Below are positions 43,795 through 52,740 of a stretch of 64,000 nt of DNA, one piece after another (positions within the stretch are counted from its first letter, which is position 1; each line of letters starts with the position of its first letter). The position numbers and the translations under genes were made by a program. Source of the stretch: DATFVA01 sp963832355 (GTDB lineage Bacteria > Bacteroidota > Ignavibacteria > Ignavibacteriales > Ignavibacteriaceae); the NCBI GenBank assembly GCA_963832355.1, contig CAWHTX010000019.1, positions 234,275 to 298,274 on the forward strand, read 5' to 3'. Under the pieces are notes generated by a model that was given only the letters and a program-made list of their open reading frames with translations, ran no database searches and was not told the origin of the DNA.

Positions 43795-44577
43795 CTAATA
43801 ACTAATCCGCAGATCCCCGAATGCCATATGATCATTATAGTTTTCATCACCTCCGTCATCGCTTTCTAACCTGAGGATTTTCCCGGAGTCTAAATCCAGA
43901 TCAATGCCTCTGCATTCTTTACCAGAAAATTCATTCCCGTATATTAACCTGCCGTCTACAAATATCCGGTATCTCATCTTACCATGATAATTAGCATAAG
44001 ATGAGCCCTCCGCCCATCCTGCTACGCCTTGAAGGTGTCCTCCCTTTTCAGGTATCAGAAATTCAGCATATGCCGTTGTCCCGTCGTTTTTTGGATGAAT
44101 GACAACGCCCTTGTCATATTTTATTCCGCATATAACCAGTTCATTTGTCCAGTAAGGTTTATCTAAACCGATGCCTACATTTATGTTACCCGAATGTATC
44201 AATTCCAGATCAGAGACATACACCTTTTTTACAGTCGACGGCTTTAGCATTTCAAGCAGTATTTTTGTACGCTCCTCAGTAAGATGGGCAAGATATGAGA
44301 ACTCGTCCCGCGAGAGTGAATCTTTTACCTCAAGAGAATTATAGTTGGGAAATATTAATGTTACCTGTGCATCTCTGAACTGCATCCATGCCCGCTGCGA
44401 TATCCTGAGGTTCTTTATGAAAACAGTATCGGATCTGTTTTTGTTAATGAGACTCTGGTAAACCTCATTCAGCGTCTTATCGCTGTCCTCAAAATAAGAT
44501 CTTTCCTTCAGGTTAGTCTGAGAGTATATATTCTGGATAGAAAATATTAATGTCAGGATTAGTAATAACGTTTTCAA
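43795..44577 (-). CDS. LprI/DUF1311-NPCBM fusion protein
   Basis: The 260-residue protein has a signal peptide (about 19 residues, IYSQ). Residues 22-115 match the LprI N-terminal/DUF1311 module (a lysozyme-inhibitor-related helical domain) by DKTLNEVYQSLI, LRISQRAWMQFRDAQ and the ERTKILLEML helix. Residues 130-260 match an NPCBM carbohydrate-binding module: KGVVIHPKNDGTTAYAEF, FVDGRLIYGNEF and IDLDLDSGKILRLESDDGGDENYNDHMAFGDLRI, each part contiguous. The fusion suggests a secreted protein binding a cell-wall or surface glycan; that is inference. Confidence 0.8.
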   Translation of the reverse strand: MKTLLLILTLIFSIQNIYSQTNLKERSYFEDSDKTLNEVYQSLINKNRSDTVFIKNLRISQRAWMQFRDAQVTLIFPNYNSLEVKDSLSRDEFSYLAHLTEERTKILLEMLKPSTVKKVYVSDLELIHSGNINVGIGLDKPYWTNELVICGIKYDKGVVIHPKNDGTTAYAEFLIPEKGGHLQGVAGWAEGSSYANYHGKMRYRIFVDGRLIYGNEFSGKECRGIDLDLDSGKILRLESDDGGDENYNDHMAFGDLRISY

Positions 44578-44628
44578 TTATCCTCCGCCTTTATTTTCAT
44601 ATTCCTCAAAACAATGCCCGCCTGTTTA

Positions 44629-45279
44629 CTAAATCCCTACAGTTATAAGGAATTCGGTTGAATGGCTTTTAACAGTTAATATCTGATTTGAAAAAGTATT
44701 TTGCAGACTATGATTGTAAATGATAATAATTCCAACTTTATACAAACCAATCAATGGAAATTCAACTCCGCCGCCGATGTTTATCCCAAATTCAGTTGAT
44801 CTGAAATCGTCGAATACTGCACCTTCTGCATACTTGTTACGACCGATTAAAAAGTCTACTCTGGGACCAGCAATCCCATATAGTGTTGCAAAGGAAGTCT
44901 CATAGCGAAGTTTTGCCAGTAGTTCAATGGACAGGTAATCTAGGCGCGGTTTAATTGATAACATCTCTCCTGTGCCATCGGGTTGGTCCATCGTAGTAAC
45001 AGGTAATTCATCTCGCGCCCCTTTTTGAAGGAAATGAATTCCGGTAACAGCGCTTAAAACAGGTAAATTGAACCACTCTGCATATCCGCCTACATCATAA
45101 CCCAAAATAGTTTTATCGTAAAGGCTCAAGCCATAAAGGTAACTTCCTCTGGCATACTCCCAGTTTTGTCCTGAATATACCATCCCGGCTTTAATACCAT
45201 AGGAACGAATTAACTGGGCATTAGTGTGATTAAATGCGATTGCAATAAATATAGTTGAAATTAAAACTTTGTATTTCAT
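44629..45279 (-). CDS. Outer-membrane beta-barrel protein (PorT-like)
   Basis: The 216-residue protein has a signal peptide (residues 1-21, THNAQ-type end HTNAQ) and a pattern of amphipathic strands: YGIKAGMVYSGQNW, LDYLSIELLAKLRYE, TEFGINIGGGVEFPL. These fit the outer-membrane beta-barrel (PorT/OMP_b-brl_2) group common in Bacteroidota. The function is unknown. It is on the same strand as the envelope genes that follow. Confidence 0.75.
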   Translation of the reverse strand: MKYKVLISTIFIAIAFNHTNAQLIRSYGIKAGMVYSGQNWEYARGSYLYGLSLYDKTILGYDVGGYAEWFNLPVLSAVTGIHFLQKGARDELPVTTMDQPDGTGEMLSIKPRLDYLSIELLAKLRYETSFATLYGIAGPRVDFLIGRNKYAEGAVFDDFRSTEFGINIGGGVEFPLIGLYKVGIIIIYNHSLQNTFSNQILTVKSHSTEFLITVGI

Positions 45280-45453
45280 AAGTCCTCCTTCAAGGATGGA
45301 ATGTTATTAAAGGACTGTTTTCCTGAGGTATCGAAGCTCCCTGATAGTGTCCCGTCTTATTACTCACCCCGGGTGTCTTATTATAACTTATTTAAAATTA
45401 CGTGAATTTGGTATTAGGAGCAACAAATATTTGAATGTTGATTCGCAATTAAG

Positions 45454-45480
45454 ATATGCCGGGTTGTGGGCCCGGCATAT
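45454..45480 (-). terminator. Hairpin terminating the 45492-46394 gene
   Basis: ATATGCCGGG and CCCGGCATAT form a 10-bp perfect stem with a 7-nt loop, 11 bp downstream of the stop on the minus strand. The following tract (ATCTTAATT) is a poor U-run, so it may be a stabilising hairpin rather than an efficient terminator. Confidence 0.6.
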
Positions 45481-45491
45481 TTAAGTTCGTG

Positions 45492-46394
45492 TCAGAAGTT
45501 TACGGTGAAGCCGAATTTGAATTGATCGTAGGCAAGTGGGGCGGCGCTGGAGAATGGCCAGTTCATTTTGTCCTGCCTCAATTCATAAATACCATACGAT
45601 AATGCGTTCTTAAGGATGAAGCTCATAATCGGGCCGGCATAAGGGGATGAGTGCATAATCTCTTTAACGAAACCGTCAACCATAAACTGTCCTATGCTTT
45701 CGATCGCAACACTTCCCGCCCACTTCCAGAACAGGTGCCTCGGAAATACAATCGCTCTTTCGTATGATGCATCGAATGTCAGCATCGGTATTACCTTCAG
45801 CTTTATCCCGCCTTCCGCATTGGTTCCGAACCTGAATGACCCGTCGAAGTTATCGAGTAAAGTTTTATCTGCTGTCGGAACTGTCTGATCCTGCAGATCA
45901 AGCTTCGACCAGGAGAGATCGAAAGAGTAGTAAGGAATTACGGCTCCGCTTCCTATCTTATAACCGTAGCCGGAAGCCTTTCCGAGTCCGAATCTCCATG
46001 CGCTGTTTTTCAGTTCGGGTGCGGTGACAGTATTGTTATTTATATCGGTGGAAATATTCGAGAGATAGAGATACTTGAAATCGTAATCGATTATGTTTTC
46101 CTCCCACTTGTAGTCTTTCTCGTCGGTGTAGCCGAGCTTTAACTCAAGCAGGTTGGGATCGGCAAACTTACCGGAGAAATTATCAAGACTCATATCCGAC
46201 ATTCCGTAACGAAGAACAATTGTCGGGCTGCCCTTAAAATCAACATCAAGTACATCCATTTCGTGGTGGAAATCTTTCCAGTCGTTCCAGTCCCAGCTGT
46301 CGGTCGTATCAGCTTCGCCGGTTTCTTCCTGCGCTAACGCCGGTACTGAAAGAAGTATAATGAACAAAACAGGCAGTAAGTATTTTATCTTCAT
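45492..46394 (-). CDS. Hypothetical outer-membrane protein
   Basis: I choose the ATG at 46394 (MKIKYLLPVLFIILLSVPALAQ), which begins a signal peptide; the longer frame to 46433 adds a charged stretch in front of it. The mature part (about 280 residues) is beta-strand rich (LELKLGYTDEKDYKWEE, SFDLSWSKLDLQ, FDASYERAIVFPRHLF) and ends with FKFGFTVNF, an outer-membrane-barrel-type C-terminus. No family was recognised. Confidence 0.75.
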   Translation of the reverse strand: MKIKYLLPVLFIILLSVPALAQEETGEADTTDSWDWNDWKDFHHEMDVLDVDFKGSPTIVLRYGMSDMSLDNFSGKFADPNLLELKLGYTDEKDYKWEENIIDYDFKYLYLSNISTDINNNTVTAPELKNSAWRFGLGKASGYGYKIGSGAVIPYYSFDLSWSKLDLQDQTVPTADKTLLDNFDGSFRFGTNAEGGIKLKVIPMLTFDASYERAIVFPRHLFWKWAGSVAIESIGQFMVDGFVKEIMHSSPYAGPIMSFILKNALSYGIYELRQDKMNWPFSSAAPLAYDQFKFGFTVNF

Positions 46395-46573
46395 CTTAAC
46401 CCTCAAGTTTAATTGTTTATCATCCTCCTGCAACCAAGGAGAATGCCAGAAGCAATTGCTTCGGTTTCGTTGTCTATTTCAGTTGAGTTAAAAGAACCTG
46501 ATCACTAAAGTGGACATAACAGTAGTTTCAAATAACCAGATGATCTCCCGGTTCGGGACCGGGGAGCAGTGAG

Positions 46574-46629
46574 ATCCTGAAATGAATTCAGGATGACTCG
46601 TTGCAGGGATCCTGAAACAAGTTCAGGAT
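46574..46629. repeat. Two tandem REP-like palindromes, ATCCTGAA type
   Basis: ATCCTGAA-atgaa-TTCAGGAT (46574-46594) and ATCCTGAA-acaag-TTCAGGAT (46609-46629), each followed by GAC, are 8-bp perfect stems 35 bp apart. They belong to the same family as 34734 and 36391. Confidence 0.8.
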
Positions 46630-46777
46630 GACAATCGATAGTTCAGACTAACAGGAATAACAAAAAGTTACTGTACAAACTTATGTATTGCGGGAGGGTT
46701 AACGGTGGAATTTTCCAGAGAGGTGAGAAATTATGGATGAGCGGTTGGTGGGGAGGATAGGTGTGGGGGAGGTGTGA

Positions 46778-46845
46778 ATCTTCTACGAAGATCGGGGGGA
46801 TTGGGGGTTGGCTGGCGGCTACAATAATGGAACATCTACGATGTT
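46778..46845 (-). repeat. Pair of TCGTAGA-core hairpins (inverted orientation)
   Basis: ATCTTCTACGAAGAT (46778-46792) and AACATCTACGATGTT (46831-46845) are palindromes. Read on the minus strand, the core is TCGTAGA, the second hairpin is followed by CCATTATTGTAG, and the spacing is 53 bp. The array at 21208-21349 has CATTATTGTAG after its second hairpin, so these are copies of one element. Confidence 0.75.
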
Positions 46846-46931
46846 TATCAGAATAATATAAAAGAACCTGAAATAGATCCGGGATTAATACGGTTATCCA
46901 ATCAGTCAGCAGCAATTCAGCAATTAAACAA

Positions 46932-48323
46932 TTAAAGTATGTACTTGCTGAGGTCGCGGTTTTTGACGATTGATTCCAGGCGGTCCTTTACATCATTGCC
47001 GGAAATTACAACCTTATCCTTCGGCAGCTTGTCGGGTACGTCGAACAGTATCTCATCAAGCAGTGTTGTAAGTATCGTGTGAAGACGACGAGCGCCGATG
47101 TTCTCAACCTGGTCGTTAACCTCTGTGGCGATCCTTGCGACTTCCCGTATCGCGTCATCCGTAAACTCAAGTTCCACTCCCTCCGTTTTCAGCATTGCCT
47201 GGTACTGCTTCAGCAGCGCGTTCTGCGGCTGGGTGAGTATCTGCACGAAATCGTCCTCAGTAAGACTCTTAAGCTCAACCCTTATCGGGAACCGTCCCTG
47301 AAGCTCGGGTATTAAGTCGGAAGGTTTCGATACGTGAAAAGCTCCCGAAGCAATAAACAATATATGGTCCGTACGCACCGCACCGTACTTGGTATTCACG
47401 TTTGAGCCCTCAACAATAGGCAGAAGATCGCGCTGCACGCCTTCGCGGGATACATCGGGACCCTGGCCCTTTCCTCCGCCGCCTGCAACTTTATCGATCT
47501 CGTCCACAAACACTATCCCCGAGTTCTCAACACGCTCAATCGCTTCCTTCTGTACGTTCTCCATATCGATCAGCTTCTGAGCTTCTTCCTGGGCAATTAT
47601 CTTCTTGGCTTCTGATATCTTCGTCTTCCTTTTCTTCCTCTTCTTGGGCATCATATTTCCCATTATCTCCTGGAAGTTTATACCCATGTCATCAAGTCCT
47701 AAAGGACCCAGTACCTGCAGTCCCACATTCGAATTCGCCGATGCATCGAACTCGATCATCTTGTCGTCCATCTCGCCTTTCTTCAGCTTCTCGCGCATCC
47801 ACTCACGAGTTTTCTGGTTCTGAAAGGCATCGTTATCAACTTCCTCCTCAGCATTCCCCGTCCCCGCGTGCGCAGGTTTCTTTACCGGGGGTATCAGTAT
47901 ATCAAGGATCTTCTCGTCGGCCAGCTCATCGGCTTTCTCCTGCACCTCATCGGTCTTCTCGGCCTTAACCATATTAACCGCGTAGTCTGTCAGGTCGCGT
48001 ATCATCGACTCCACATCGCGCCCCACATAACCTACCTCCGTAAACTTTGAAGCCTCAACCTTCACAAAGGGAGCGTTTGCAAGCTTCGCAAGCCGCCGTG
48101 CAATTTCCGTTTTACCCACACCGGTAGGACCAATCAAAATTATATTGTTCGGCAGAATTTCCTCCCTTATCGCATCCTCAACCTGCTGCCGTCTCCACCT
48201 GTTCCTCAGCGCAATCGCAACAGCCCTCTTCGCGTCATGCTGTCCTATTATATACCTGTTCAGTTCAGTAACTATTTGTGTCGGGGTATATTCCGAGTTA
48301 TGTTTTTTAAGTTTCTTACTCAT
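46932..48323 (-). CDS. hslU: ATP-dependent protease HslUV, ATPase subunit HslU
   Basis: The protein has 463 residues. Walker A GPTGVGKT is at residues 65-72 and is followed by KVEASKFTEVGYVGRDVESMIRDL (pore and signature region). An intermediate I-domain spans about 110-240. Walker B is IVFVDEIDKVA, and the sensor-2 segment is NIGARRLHTIL. It ends in LSKYIL, the C-terminal tail that docks into HslV. It unfolds substrates for the HslV peptidase. Its start overlaps the hslV stop (ATGA). Confidence 0.98.
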   Translation of the reverse strand: MSKKLKKHNSEYTPTQIVTELNRYIIGQHDAKRAVAIALRNRWRRQQVEDAIREEILPNNIILIGPTGVGKTEIARRLAKLANAPFVKVEASKFTEVGYVGRDVESMIRDLTDYAVNMVKAEKTDEVQEKADELADEKILDILIPPVKKPAHAGTGNAEEEVDNDAFQNQKTREWMREKLKKGEMDDKMIEFDASANSNVGLQVLGPLGLDDMGINFQEIMGNMMPKKRKKRKTKISEAKKIIAQEEAQKLIDMENVQKEAIERVENSGIVFVDEIDKVAGGGGKGQGPDVSREGVQRDLLPIVEGSNVNTKYGAVRTDHILFIASGAFHVSKPSDLIPELQGRFPIRVELKSLTEDDFVQILTQPQNALLKQYQAMLKTEGVELEFTDDAIREVARIATEVNDQVENIGARRLHTILTTLLDEILFDVPDKLPKDKVVISGNDVKDRLESIVKNRDLSKYIL

Positions 48324-48865
48324 TTCTTACTTCCAATTACTTCAACGTTAATTTTATCATTTGTGTAAATACAGATCTCAGAAGCTGTCAGTAATGCTTC
48401 CCTTACGATCTCTTCGGCAGAAAGAGTACTGTACTTCTTCAGCATTTTCGCTGCCGCAAGCGCGTACATTCCGCCGGAGCCTATTGCCACTATGTTATCA
48501 TCAGGTTCAATTACGTCGCCGTTGCCGCTTACAACAAGCGCCGTATCCTCCGTAATTACCGCCAGCATTGCCTCAAGCTTGCGCAAAAACTTGTCTGTTC
48601 TCCAGTCCTTCGCCAGCTCAACCGCGGCGCGCGACACATTTCCCCTGTACTGTTCAAGCTTGTCCTCAAAACGTTCCACAAGGGTAAAAGCATCGGCCGA
48701 AGCGCCCGCAAATCCGCATAACACTTTTCCGTCAGCAATTTTACGAATCTTCACTGCGTTATGTTTCATCACAGTATTGCCTAGCGACACCTGCCCGTCG
48801 CCGCCGAGAGCAGCAACTCCTTTGTGCACCAGTCCTAATATTGTTGTGGCCTTCATTTGTTCCAT
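48320..48865 (-). CDS. hslV: ATP-dependent protease HslUV, peptidase subunit HslV
   Basis: The 181-residue protein has TTILGLVHKGVAALGGDGQVSLGNTVMK near its start. The first Thr of TTIL is the expected N-terminal nucleophile after processing, so several residues (MEQMKA) are removed. GGDGQ and KVLCGFAGASADAFTL are conserved. AAGGAG lies 11 bases before the first ATG (48865). The family member at the head of the hslVU pair forms the proteasome-like double ring. Both genes follow the rpoN-ICMT pair by 84 bp. Confidence 0.97.
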   Translation of the reverse strand: MEQMKATTILGLVHKGVAALGGDGQVSLGNTVMKHNAVKIRKIADGKVLCGFAGASADAFTLVERFEDKLEQYRGNVSRAAVELAKDWRTDKFLRKLEAMLAVITEDTALVVSGNGDVIEPDDNIVAIGSGGMYALAAAKMLKKYSTLSAEEIVREALLTASEICIYTNDKINVEVIGSKK

Positions 48866-48949
48866 TCTAACAATCGCTCCTTATTCAAAATATTATGTCA
48901 TTACAATTTAAACAGCCTGCATTAACTGTTCAAATTTACGGGTAATAAA

Positions 48950-49576
48950 TCACCTGCCGGAGAACTTAAAGGGAAATATGCGGGGGACGGATTTTCTGTA
49001 TTCTGCGTATTCCTCACCGAATTTTTCAATAAGCTTTTTCTCTTCGAAAAATGATCCTGCATAAAAATAAGCAACTATGCATAGAAAAAAAGTGAGGTAA
49101 AAGATATCCATCACCGGGCGGAAAAGCAGGAAAAGTATAGTGAAGAGATACAGCGGGTGCCGTGAAAACCTGTAAGGACCCTCAATATGCAGCGTAAGCC
49201 TCTCATCAAGCTCCGCGGTGTTGTATTCTCCCCTGAAATACCTGATCACCTGGTTTATGCCGAGGAACTCCTGGCCGCTGAAATATTTCAGGGTCCATAG
49301 GATCCCGCCCACACTTGCAAACTGGGGTATCAGGATGATAAGGTCCCATGGAGTAGGCAGGTCATATAATTTGGTGTCGGGATGAGGAAGCAATTCGTAC
49401 ATCACTATAAAAAACACTACGAATGACAGGTTGTATACTATCCTGTAAAAAGCTATAAGAGATCCCGCCTTCTCTGCAATTTTCTTCTTAAATCGCGTGG
49501 AAGCAAAATATGAATGGAGAAAACCGAATAATGCGAAGGCGAAAATTATAAGCAGAATATCCAGGGCAACGGTCAT
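48950..49576 (-). CDS. ICMT/PEMT-like membrane methyltransferase
   Basis: This 208-residue protein has about five membrane segments. The C-terminal region has the isoprenylcysteine carboxyl methyltransferase-like motif RFSRHPLYLFTILFLLF and EEKKLIEKFGEEYAEYRKSVPRIFPF, in which RHPLY and E-x-Y-x-x-Y are typical of the S-adenosylmethionine binding region. The substrate in bacteria is not known. The start overlaps the rpoN stop by four bases, so it is translated with rpoN. Confidence 0.85.
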   Translation of the reverse strand: MTVALDILLIIFAFALFGFLHSYFASTRFKKKIAEKAGSLIAFYRIVYNLSFVVFFIVMYELLPHPDTKLYDLPTPWDLIILIPQFASVGGILWTLKYFSGQEFLGINQVIRYFRGEYNTAELDERLTLHIEGPYRFSRHPLYLFTILFLLFRPVMDIFYLTFFLCIVAYFYAGSFFEEKKLIEKFGEEYAEYRKSVPRIFPFKFSGR

Positions 49577-51018
49577 AATGCCTTGCGCAGGCGCGCAATA
49601 GGTATCCTCAGCTGTTCACGGTATTTGGCTACTGTTCTCCTTGCGATATGCACACCCTCATCGTTCAGTATTTCCGCAAGCTTATCGTCACTGTACGGCG
49701 AGCTTTTATCCTCTGATTCAATAATCTCTTTCAAACGCTCTTTAATATGTTTGTTTGATACCTCTTCCCCGCTGTCGGTCGACAAACCTTCGCTGAAGAA
49801 ATACTTCAGCTCGTGAATGCCCATGGGACTCTGCACATACTTGCCGTTAACCACGCGGCTGATGGTAGAAATATCCATATTGATCTCTTCGGCGATGTCT
49901 TTGTAAATCATCGGCCTGAGAAACTTGGGACCCTTGTCAAAAAACTCATACTGCCTTTCAAGTATCGCCCGCATTATTTTCATCAGCGTCTCTCTTCTCT
50001 GCTGGATGCAGGCAATAAACCACTTGGCCGATTCAAACTTCTCACGCAGGAACTTGTAAGTCTCCTTCTCCCTCGGTGTCTTCTTCGATCTCTTGTTGGC
50101 GTCGAACATCTCAAGGTACGTTCTGCTGATAGTAACCGAAGGCATACTCCTGTCGTTAAGAGTAATAACAAAATTGTCATCCACCTTTTCAATCACAAAG
50201 TCGGGAGTGATCTGGTTCATCTCAACCGATTCAATATTCCCCTCCCCGGGTTTCGGGTTAAGGCTCTGTATCAGGTCGAGGGTCACCTTAAGCATCTCAT
50301 CAGACATATTCAATTTCTGCTTAATAGCATCGAATCTTCTCTTTGTAAAATCATCATAGCACTGCTCAAGCAGCATAGTGGCAAGATAAGTGAAATACGG
50401 ATCGTGATCCGAATATTTAAGCTGAACGACCAGGCATTCCTGCAGACTCCTTGAAGCAATACCGATAGGATCGAACCCCTGGATCTTCTTAAGCAGGTTC
50501 TCGGCCTCCTCCGCAGATATCTTCACGTGCTCAAACATTTCAAGCTCGTTAACAATATCCTCAAGACTCCTTTTCAGGTACCCGTCAATATCCAGGTTCC
50601 CTATAATCTCCTCGCCCAGCATAAAAAGATCATCCTCAAGATTCAGCATCGTAAGCTGATTACGCAGATGTTCGGTTAAAGATTCCTTTGCAGGCGCCAG
50701 GGGCTGGTAAATCTCATCATCCTTACTCCTGTTAACCCTGTCCCCCTCAAAGTCCGTATCATTCATAAAATCTTCAAGCTCAAACTCCTCCTTATCGTAG
50801 TCTTCATATTCCTCAACCTCGTCCTCTTTCTTCTCCTCCTTCTCCTGGGAAAGCTCAATCTCCTCATCCAGTACCTCTTCAAGTATAGGATTGATCTCCA
50901 GTTCAGTTTTAATTCTCTGCTCAAGGGCGAGTGTATTTAACTGCAGAAGTTTCTGATACTGGATCTGCTGGGGCGAAAGCTTCTGCTGCTGCGACAATTT
51001 CTGACTGAGTGATAACAT
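49573..51018 (-). CDS. rpoN: RNA polymerase sigma-54 factor
   Basis: The 481-residue protein starts with the Q/L-rich region I (SQKLSQQQKLSPQQIQYQKLL), which inhibits isomerisation until an AAA+ activator acts. Acidic region II follows (about 50-85), then the core-binding and DNA-binding parts. The C-terminal RpoN box is ARRTVAKYRE near residue 460, and SPMGIHELKYFFS is the usual HTH-flanking motif. It directs transcription from -24/-12 promoters, two near-consensus examples of which lie in this window. It follows the DUF3109 gene with a four-base gap, so it is in an operon with it, the ICMT gene and perhaps hslVU. Confidence 0.97.
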   Translation of the reverse strand: MLSLSQKLSQQQKLSPQQIQYQKLLQLNTLALEQRIKTELEINPILEEVLDEEIELSQEKEEKKEDEVEEYEDYDKEEFELEDFMNDTDFEGDRVNRSKDDEIYQPLAPAKESLTEHLRNQLTMLNLEDDLFMLGEEIIGNLDIDGYLKRSLEDIVNELEMFEHVKISAEEAENLLKKIQGFDPIGIASRSLQECLVVQLKYSDHDPYFTYLATMLLEQCYDDFTKRRFDAIKQKLNMSDEMLKVTLDLIQSLNPKPGEGNIESVEMNQITPDFVIEKVDDNFVITLNDRSMPSVTISRTYLEMFDANKRSKKTPREKETYKFLREKFESAKWFIACIQQRRETLMKIMRAILERQYEFFDKGPKFLRPMIYKDIAEEINMDISTISRVVNGKYVQSPMGIHELKYFFSEGLSTDSGEEVSNKHIKERLKEIIESEDKSSPYSDDKLAEILNDEGVHIARRTVAKYREQLRIPIARLRKAL

Positions 51019-51022
51019 AGTT

Positions 51023-51592
51023 TTATTCTATTTTGTCCTTTAAAGCTGAATACCATTTCCTGCCGTACTTTCTCTGCAGGGCCTCCCCGCAGAACTCGGC
51101 TATAGTTATATTTTCTTTCTTTCCTTTTTCAAGAGCCGGACCGCATTCACTGAACTTTTCATACCTCAGAACGTCGGCTCCGAACTTCGAGATCCTTACC
51201 GGGAAAAGATGACATGAGATAGGCTTTCTGAACTCAGTTTTACCATCGAAGTATGCCCTCTCAATTCCGCACTTCGCAATATCGTTTTCATAGTAAACAA
51301 AAACACAAGCCTTATTATCCAGGCTGTGGGTCATTAACTCTCTACTTTTGTACCGGTAAAAACCCTCATTTTTTATCACTTTTTGATGTTCCTCCGGCAG
51401 ATAAGGCATCACCATCGGTAAAATTTCACCAATTATCTTCACTTCCTCCTCGTGCAGAGGCGCCCCGAACTCACTTTCAAAAGTACAGCAGGCACCTTTA
51501 CATTTCTCCAAATCGCACGAAAAGCGTGTTTTTAACACCTCTTTCCTTACCTCAACATCTTCTACCGGAACTATGTTACTATTGAAAAACAT
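51023..51592 (-). CDS. DUF3109 cysteine-rich protein
   Basis: The ATG at 51592 (MFFNSNIVPVEDVEV) is the family-like start; an upstream in-frame ATG adds 15 unlike residues. The 189-residue protein has several conserved Cys (FSCDLEKCKGACC, KACVFVYY, KCGIERAY, ISCHLFPV, SECGPALE, EFCGEAL), consistent with metal or iron-sulfur binding. The biochemical role of DUF3109 is unknown. It appears to be the first gene of the rpoN operon. Confidence 0.88.
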   Translation of the reverse strand: MFFNSNIVPVEDVEVRKEVLKTRFSCDLEKCKGACCTFESEFGAPLHEEEVKIIGEILPMVMPYLPEEHQKVIKNEGFYRYKSRELMTHSLDNKACVFVYYENDIAKCGIERAYFDGKTEFRKPISCHLFPVRISKFGADVLRYEKFSECGPALEKGKKENITIAEFCGEALQRKYGRKWYSALKDKIE

Positions 51593-51737
51593 TGGAATAA
51601 TTTTTGTTGCAAGATAACAATTAGACAGATAATTCAAAAGTTTAAAAATTATTTATTAACCTCACCTCCGCAAAATCCCTTCACAATATCTTTTACCTCT
51701 TTTTCTTAGTTTAGAACAGACCTTCAAAAGGAATAAT

Positions 51738-52517
51738 ATGAAATTACCGGGGAAGACGATATTACTAACAGGGGCATCAAGCGGAATCGGGTACCAGCTG
51801 GCCGCAGCACTGGCCAAAGAAAACTGCAAACTTGCAATACTGGCCAGGAGAACCGAAAAGCTCAATGAAATTGTCCAAACTTACAGCACCCCTCAAAACA
51901 CTATACTACCCATAACCTGCGATGTTTCCCGTAAAGAAGAAGTCAACGCCGCAGTAAACAATGTCCTGCAGAAGTTCGGAACCATCGACGTACTCATACT
52001 CAACGCAGGAACAAGCTCCCGCACCGACGCGGAAGACTTTTCAGCAGACAAAGGCGAAGAAATAATTTCAGTTAACCTCACGTCCAATTTTTATTTCCTT
52101 GAGAAACTGATCCCGCACTTCATAGAAAAGAAGAGCGGGATGATAGCGGGAGTATCTAGTCTTGCCGACACAAGGGGATACCCCAGGAGCGGGTTCTACA
52201 ATGCAAGCAAGGCAGGCTTCAGCAAGCTGCTTGAGAGTCTCCGCATAGAACTCAAAGCACACAACATCAGGGTAATCACCGTCCGGCCCGGATTTGTAAG
52301 AACCCCGATGACCGACAAGAACGAATTCCATATGCCCTTCCTTATGGAGCCGGAGAAAGCAGCGCAGATAATCATCAACGGCATAAAGAAAGAAAAGAGG
52401 ACCATCCAGTTCCCCCTCCCCACCGTACTCGGCAACCGGCTGCTGGGCATAATACCCGACCCCCTCTTCGAATACTTCGCCCGCAAGCACCTCGAAGGCC
52501 TGAAGAAAAAGAAATAG
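51738..52517 (+). CDS. Short-chain dehydrogenase/reductase
   Basis: This 259-residue SDR has the Rossmann TGASSGIG at residues 11-18, NAG (LILNAGTSS) near 88, and the catalytic Ser-Tyr-Lys (GVSSLADTRG, then YNASK near 155). The C-terminal region (VRPGFVRTPMTDKNEF) is typical of DHRS7-like reductases. The cofactor is probably NADP, from the ARRTEKL after beta-2. Substrate unknown. The last 26 bases of its 3' end (52485-52510) are repeated at 53747-53772. Confidence 0.93.
   Translation: MKLPGKTILLTGASSGIGYQLAAALAKENCKLAILARRTEKLNEIVQTYSTPQNTILPITCDVSRKEEVNAAVNNVLQKFGTIDVLILNAGTSSRTDAEDFSADKGEEIISVNLTSNFYFLEKLIPHFIEKKSGMIAGVSSLADTRGYPRSGFYNASKAGFSKLLESLRIELKAHNIRVITVRPGFVRTPMTDKNEFHMPFLMEPEKAAQIIINGIKKEKRTIQFPLPTVLGNRLLGIIPDPLFEYFARKHLEGLKKKK
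52485..52510 (+). repeat. 26-bp direct repeat, left copy (inside the SDR 3' end)
   Basis: AAGCACCTCGAAGGCCTGAA plus GAAAAA, encoding KHLEGLKK at the SDR C-terminus, is identical to 53747-53772. The copies are 1262 bp apart and bracket the 52741-53589 gene. Confidence 0.85.
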
Positions 52518-52550
52518 CAGCTATAGTTGGTAAAATGAAGCCTTTAAGGC

Positions 52551-52611
52551 CGTAGTTATCCCGTAGTTTGAGGCCGACAGATGGCCGAACAGCTGGCCGA
52601 TAGATGGCCGA
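52551..52611 (+). repeat. GGCCG array with 11-12 bp period
   Basis: The header GTTATCCCGTAGTTTGAGGCCG is followed by ACAGATGGCCG, AACAGCTGGCCG and ATAGATGGCCG. This is the same element as at 22050-22196, in the same orientation. It lies between the SDR and the gene at 52741. Confidence 0.75.
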
Positions 52612-52740
52612 AGAAAATTGGAAAAATTCATGGAATGAGCAGACCCCTGAAAAGCTGTTAAATTTACGCTGAAATTTAACATATTTGGAACTCGAAATAA
52701 AAACGGGTAAAAACAAATGGCGGTACAAAAAGGAGATAAA

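Larger units (their letters stand above)
46395..46931. other. 537-bp gap with REP-like and TCGTAGA palindromes, no gene
   Basis: The gap between the outer-membrane protein and hslU has no ORF with family-like or signal-peptide features. It holds two REP-like palindromes (46574-46629) and two TCTACGA hairpins (46778-46845), separated by G-rich, low-complexity sequence. A 90-codon minus-strand frame across it is rich in Pro/His/Leu and looks like a by-product of the repeats. Confidence 0.6.

Noticed and set aside
46643..46915. A 90-codon minus-strand frame downstream of hslU
   Set aside because: The product is repetitive (Pro, His, Leu) and follows from G-rich repeats and palindromes; no ribosome site or signal was seen.
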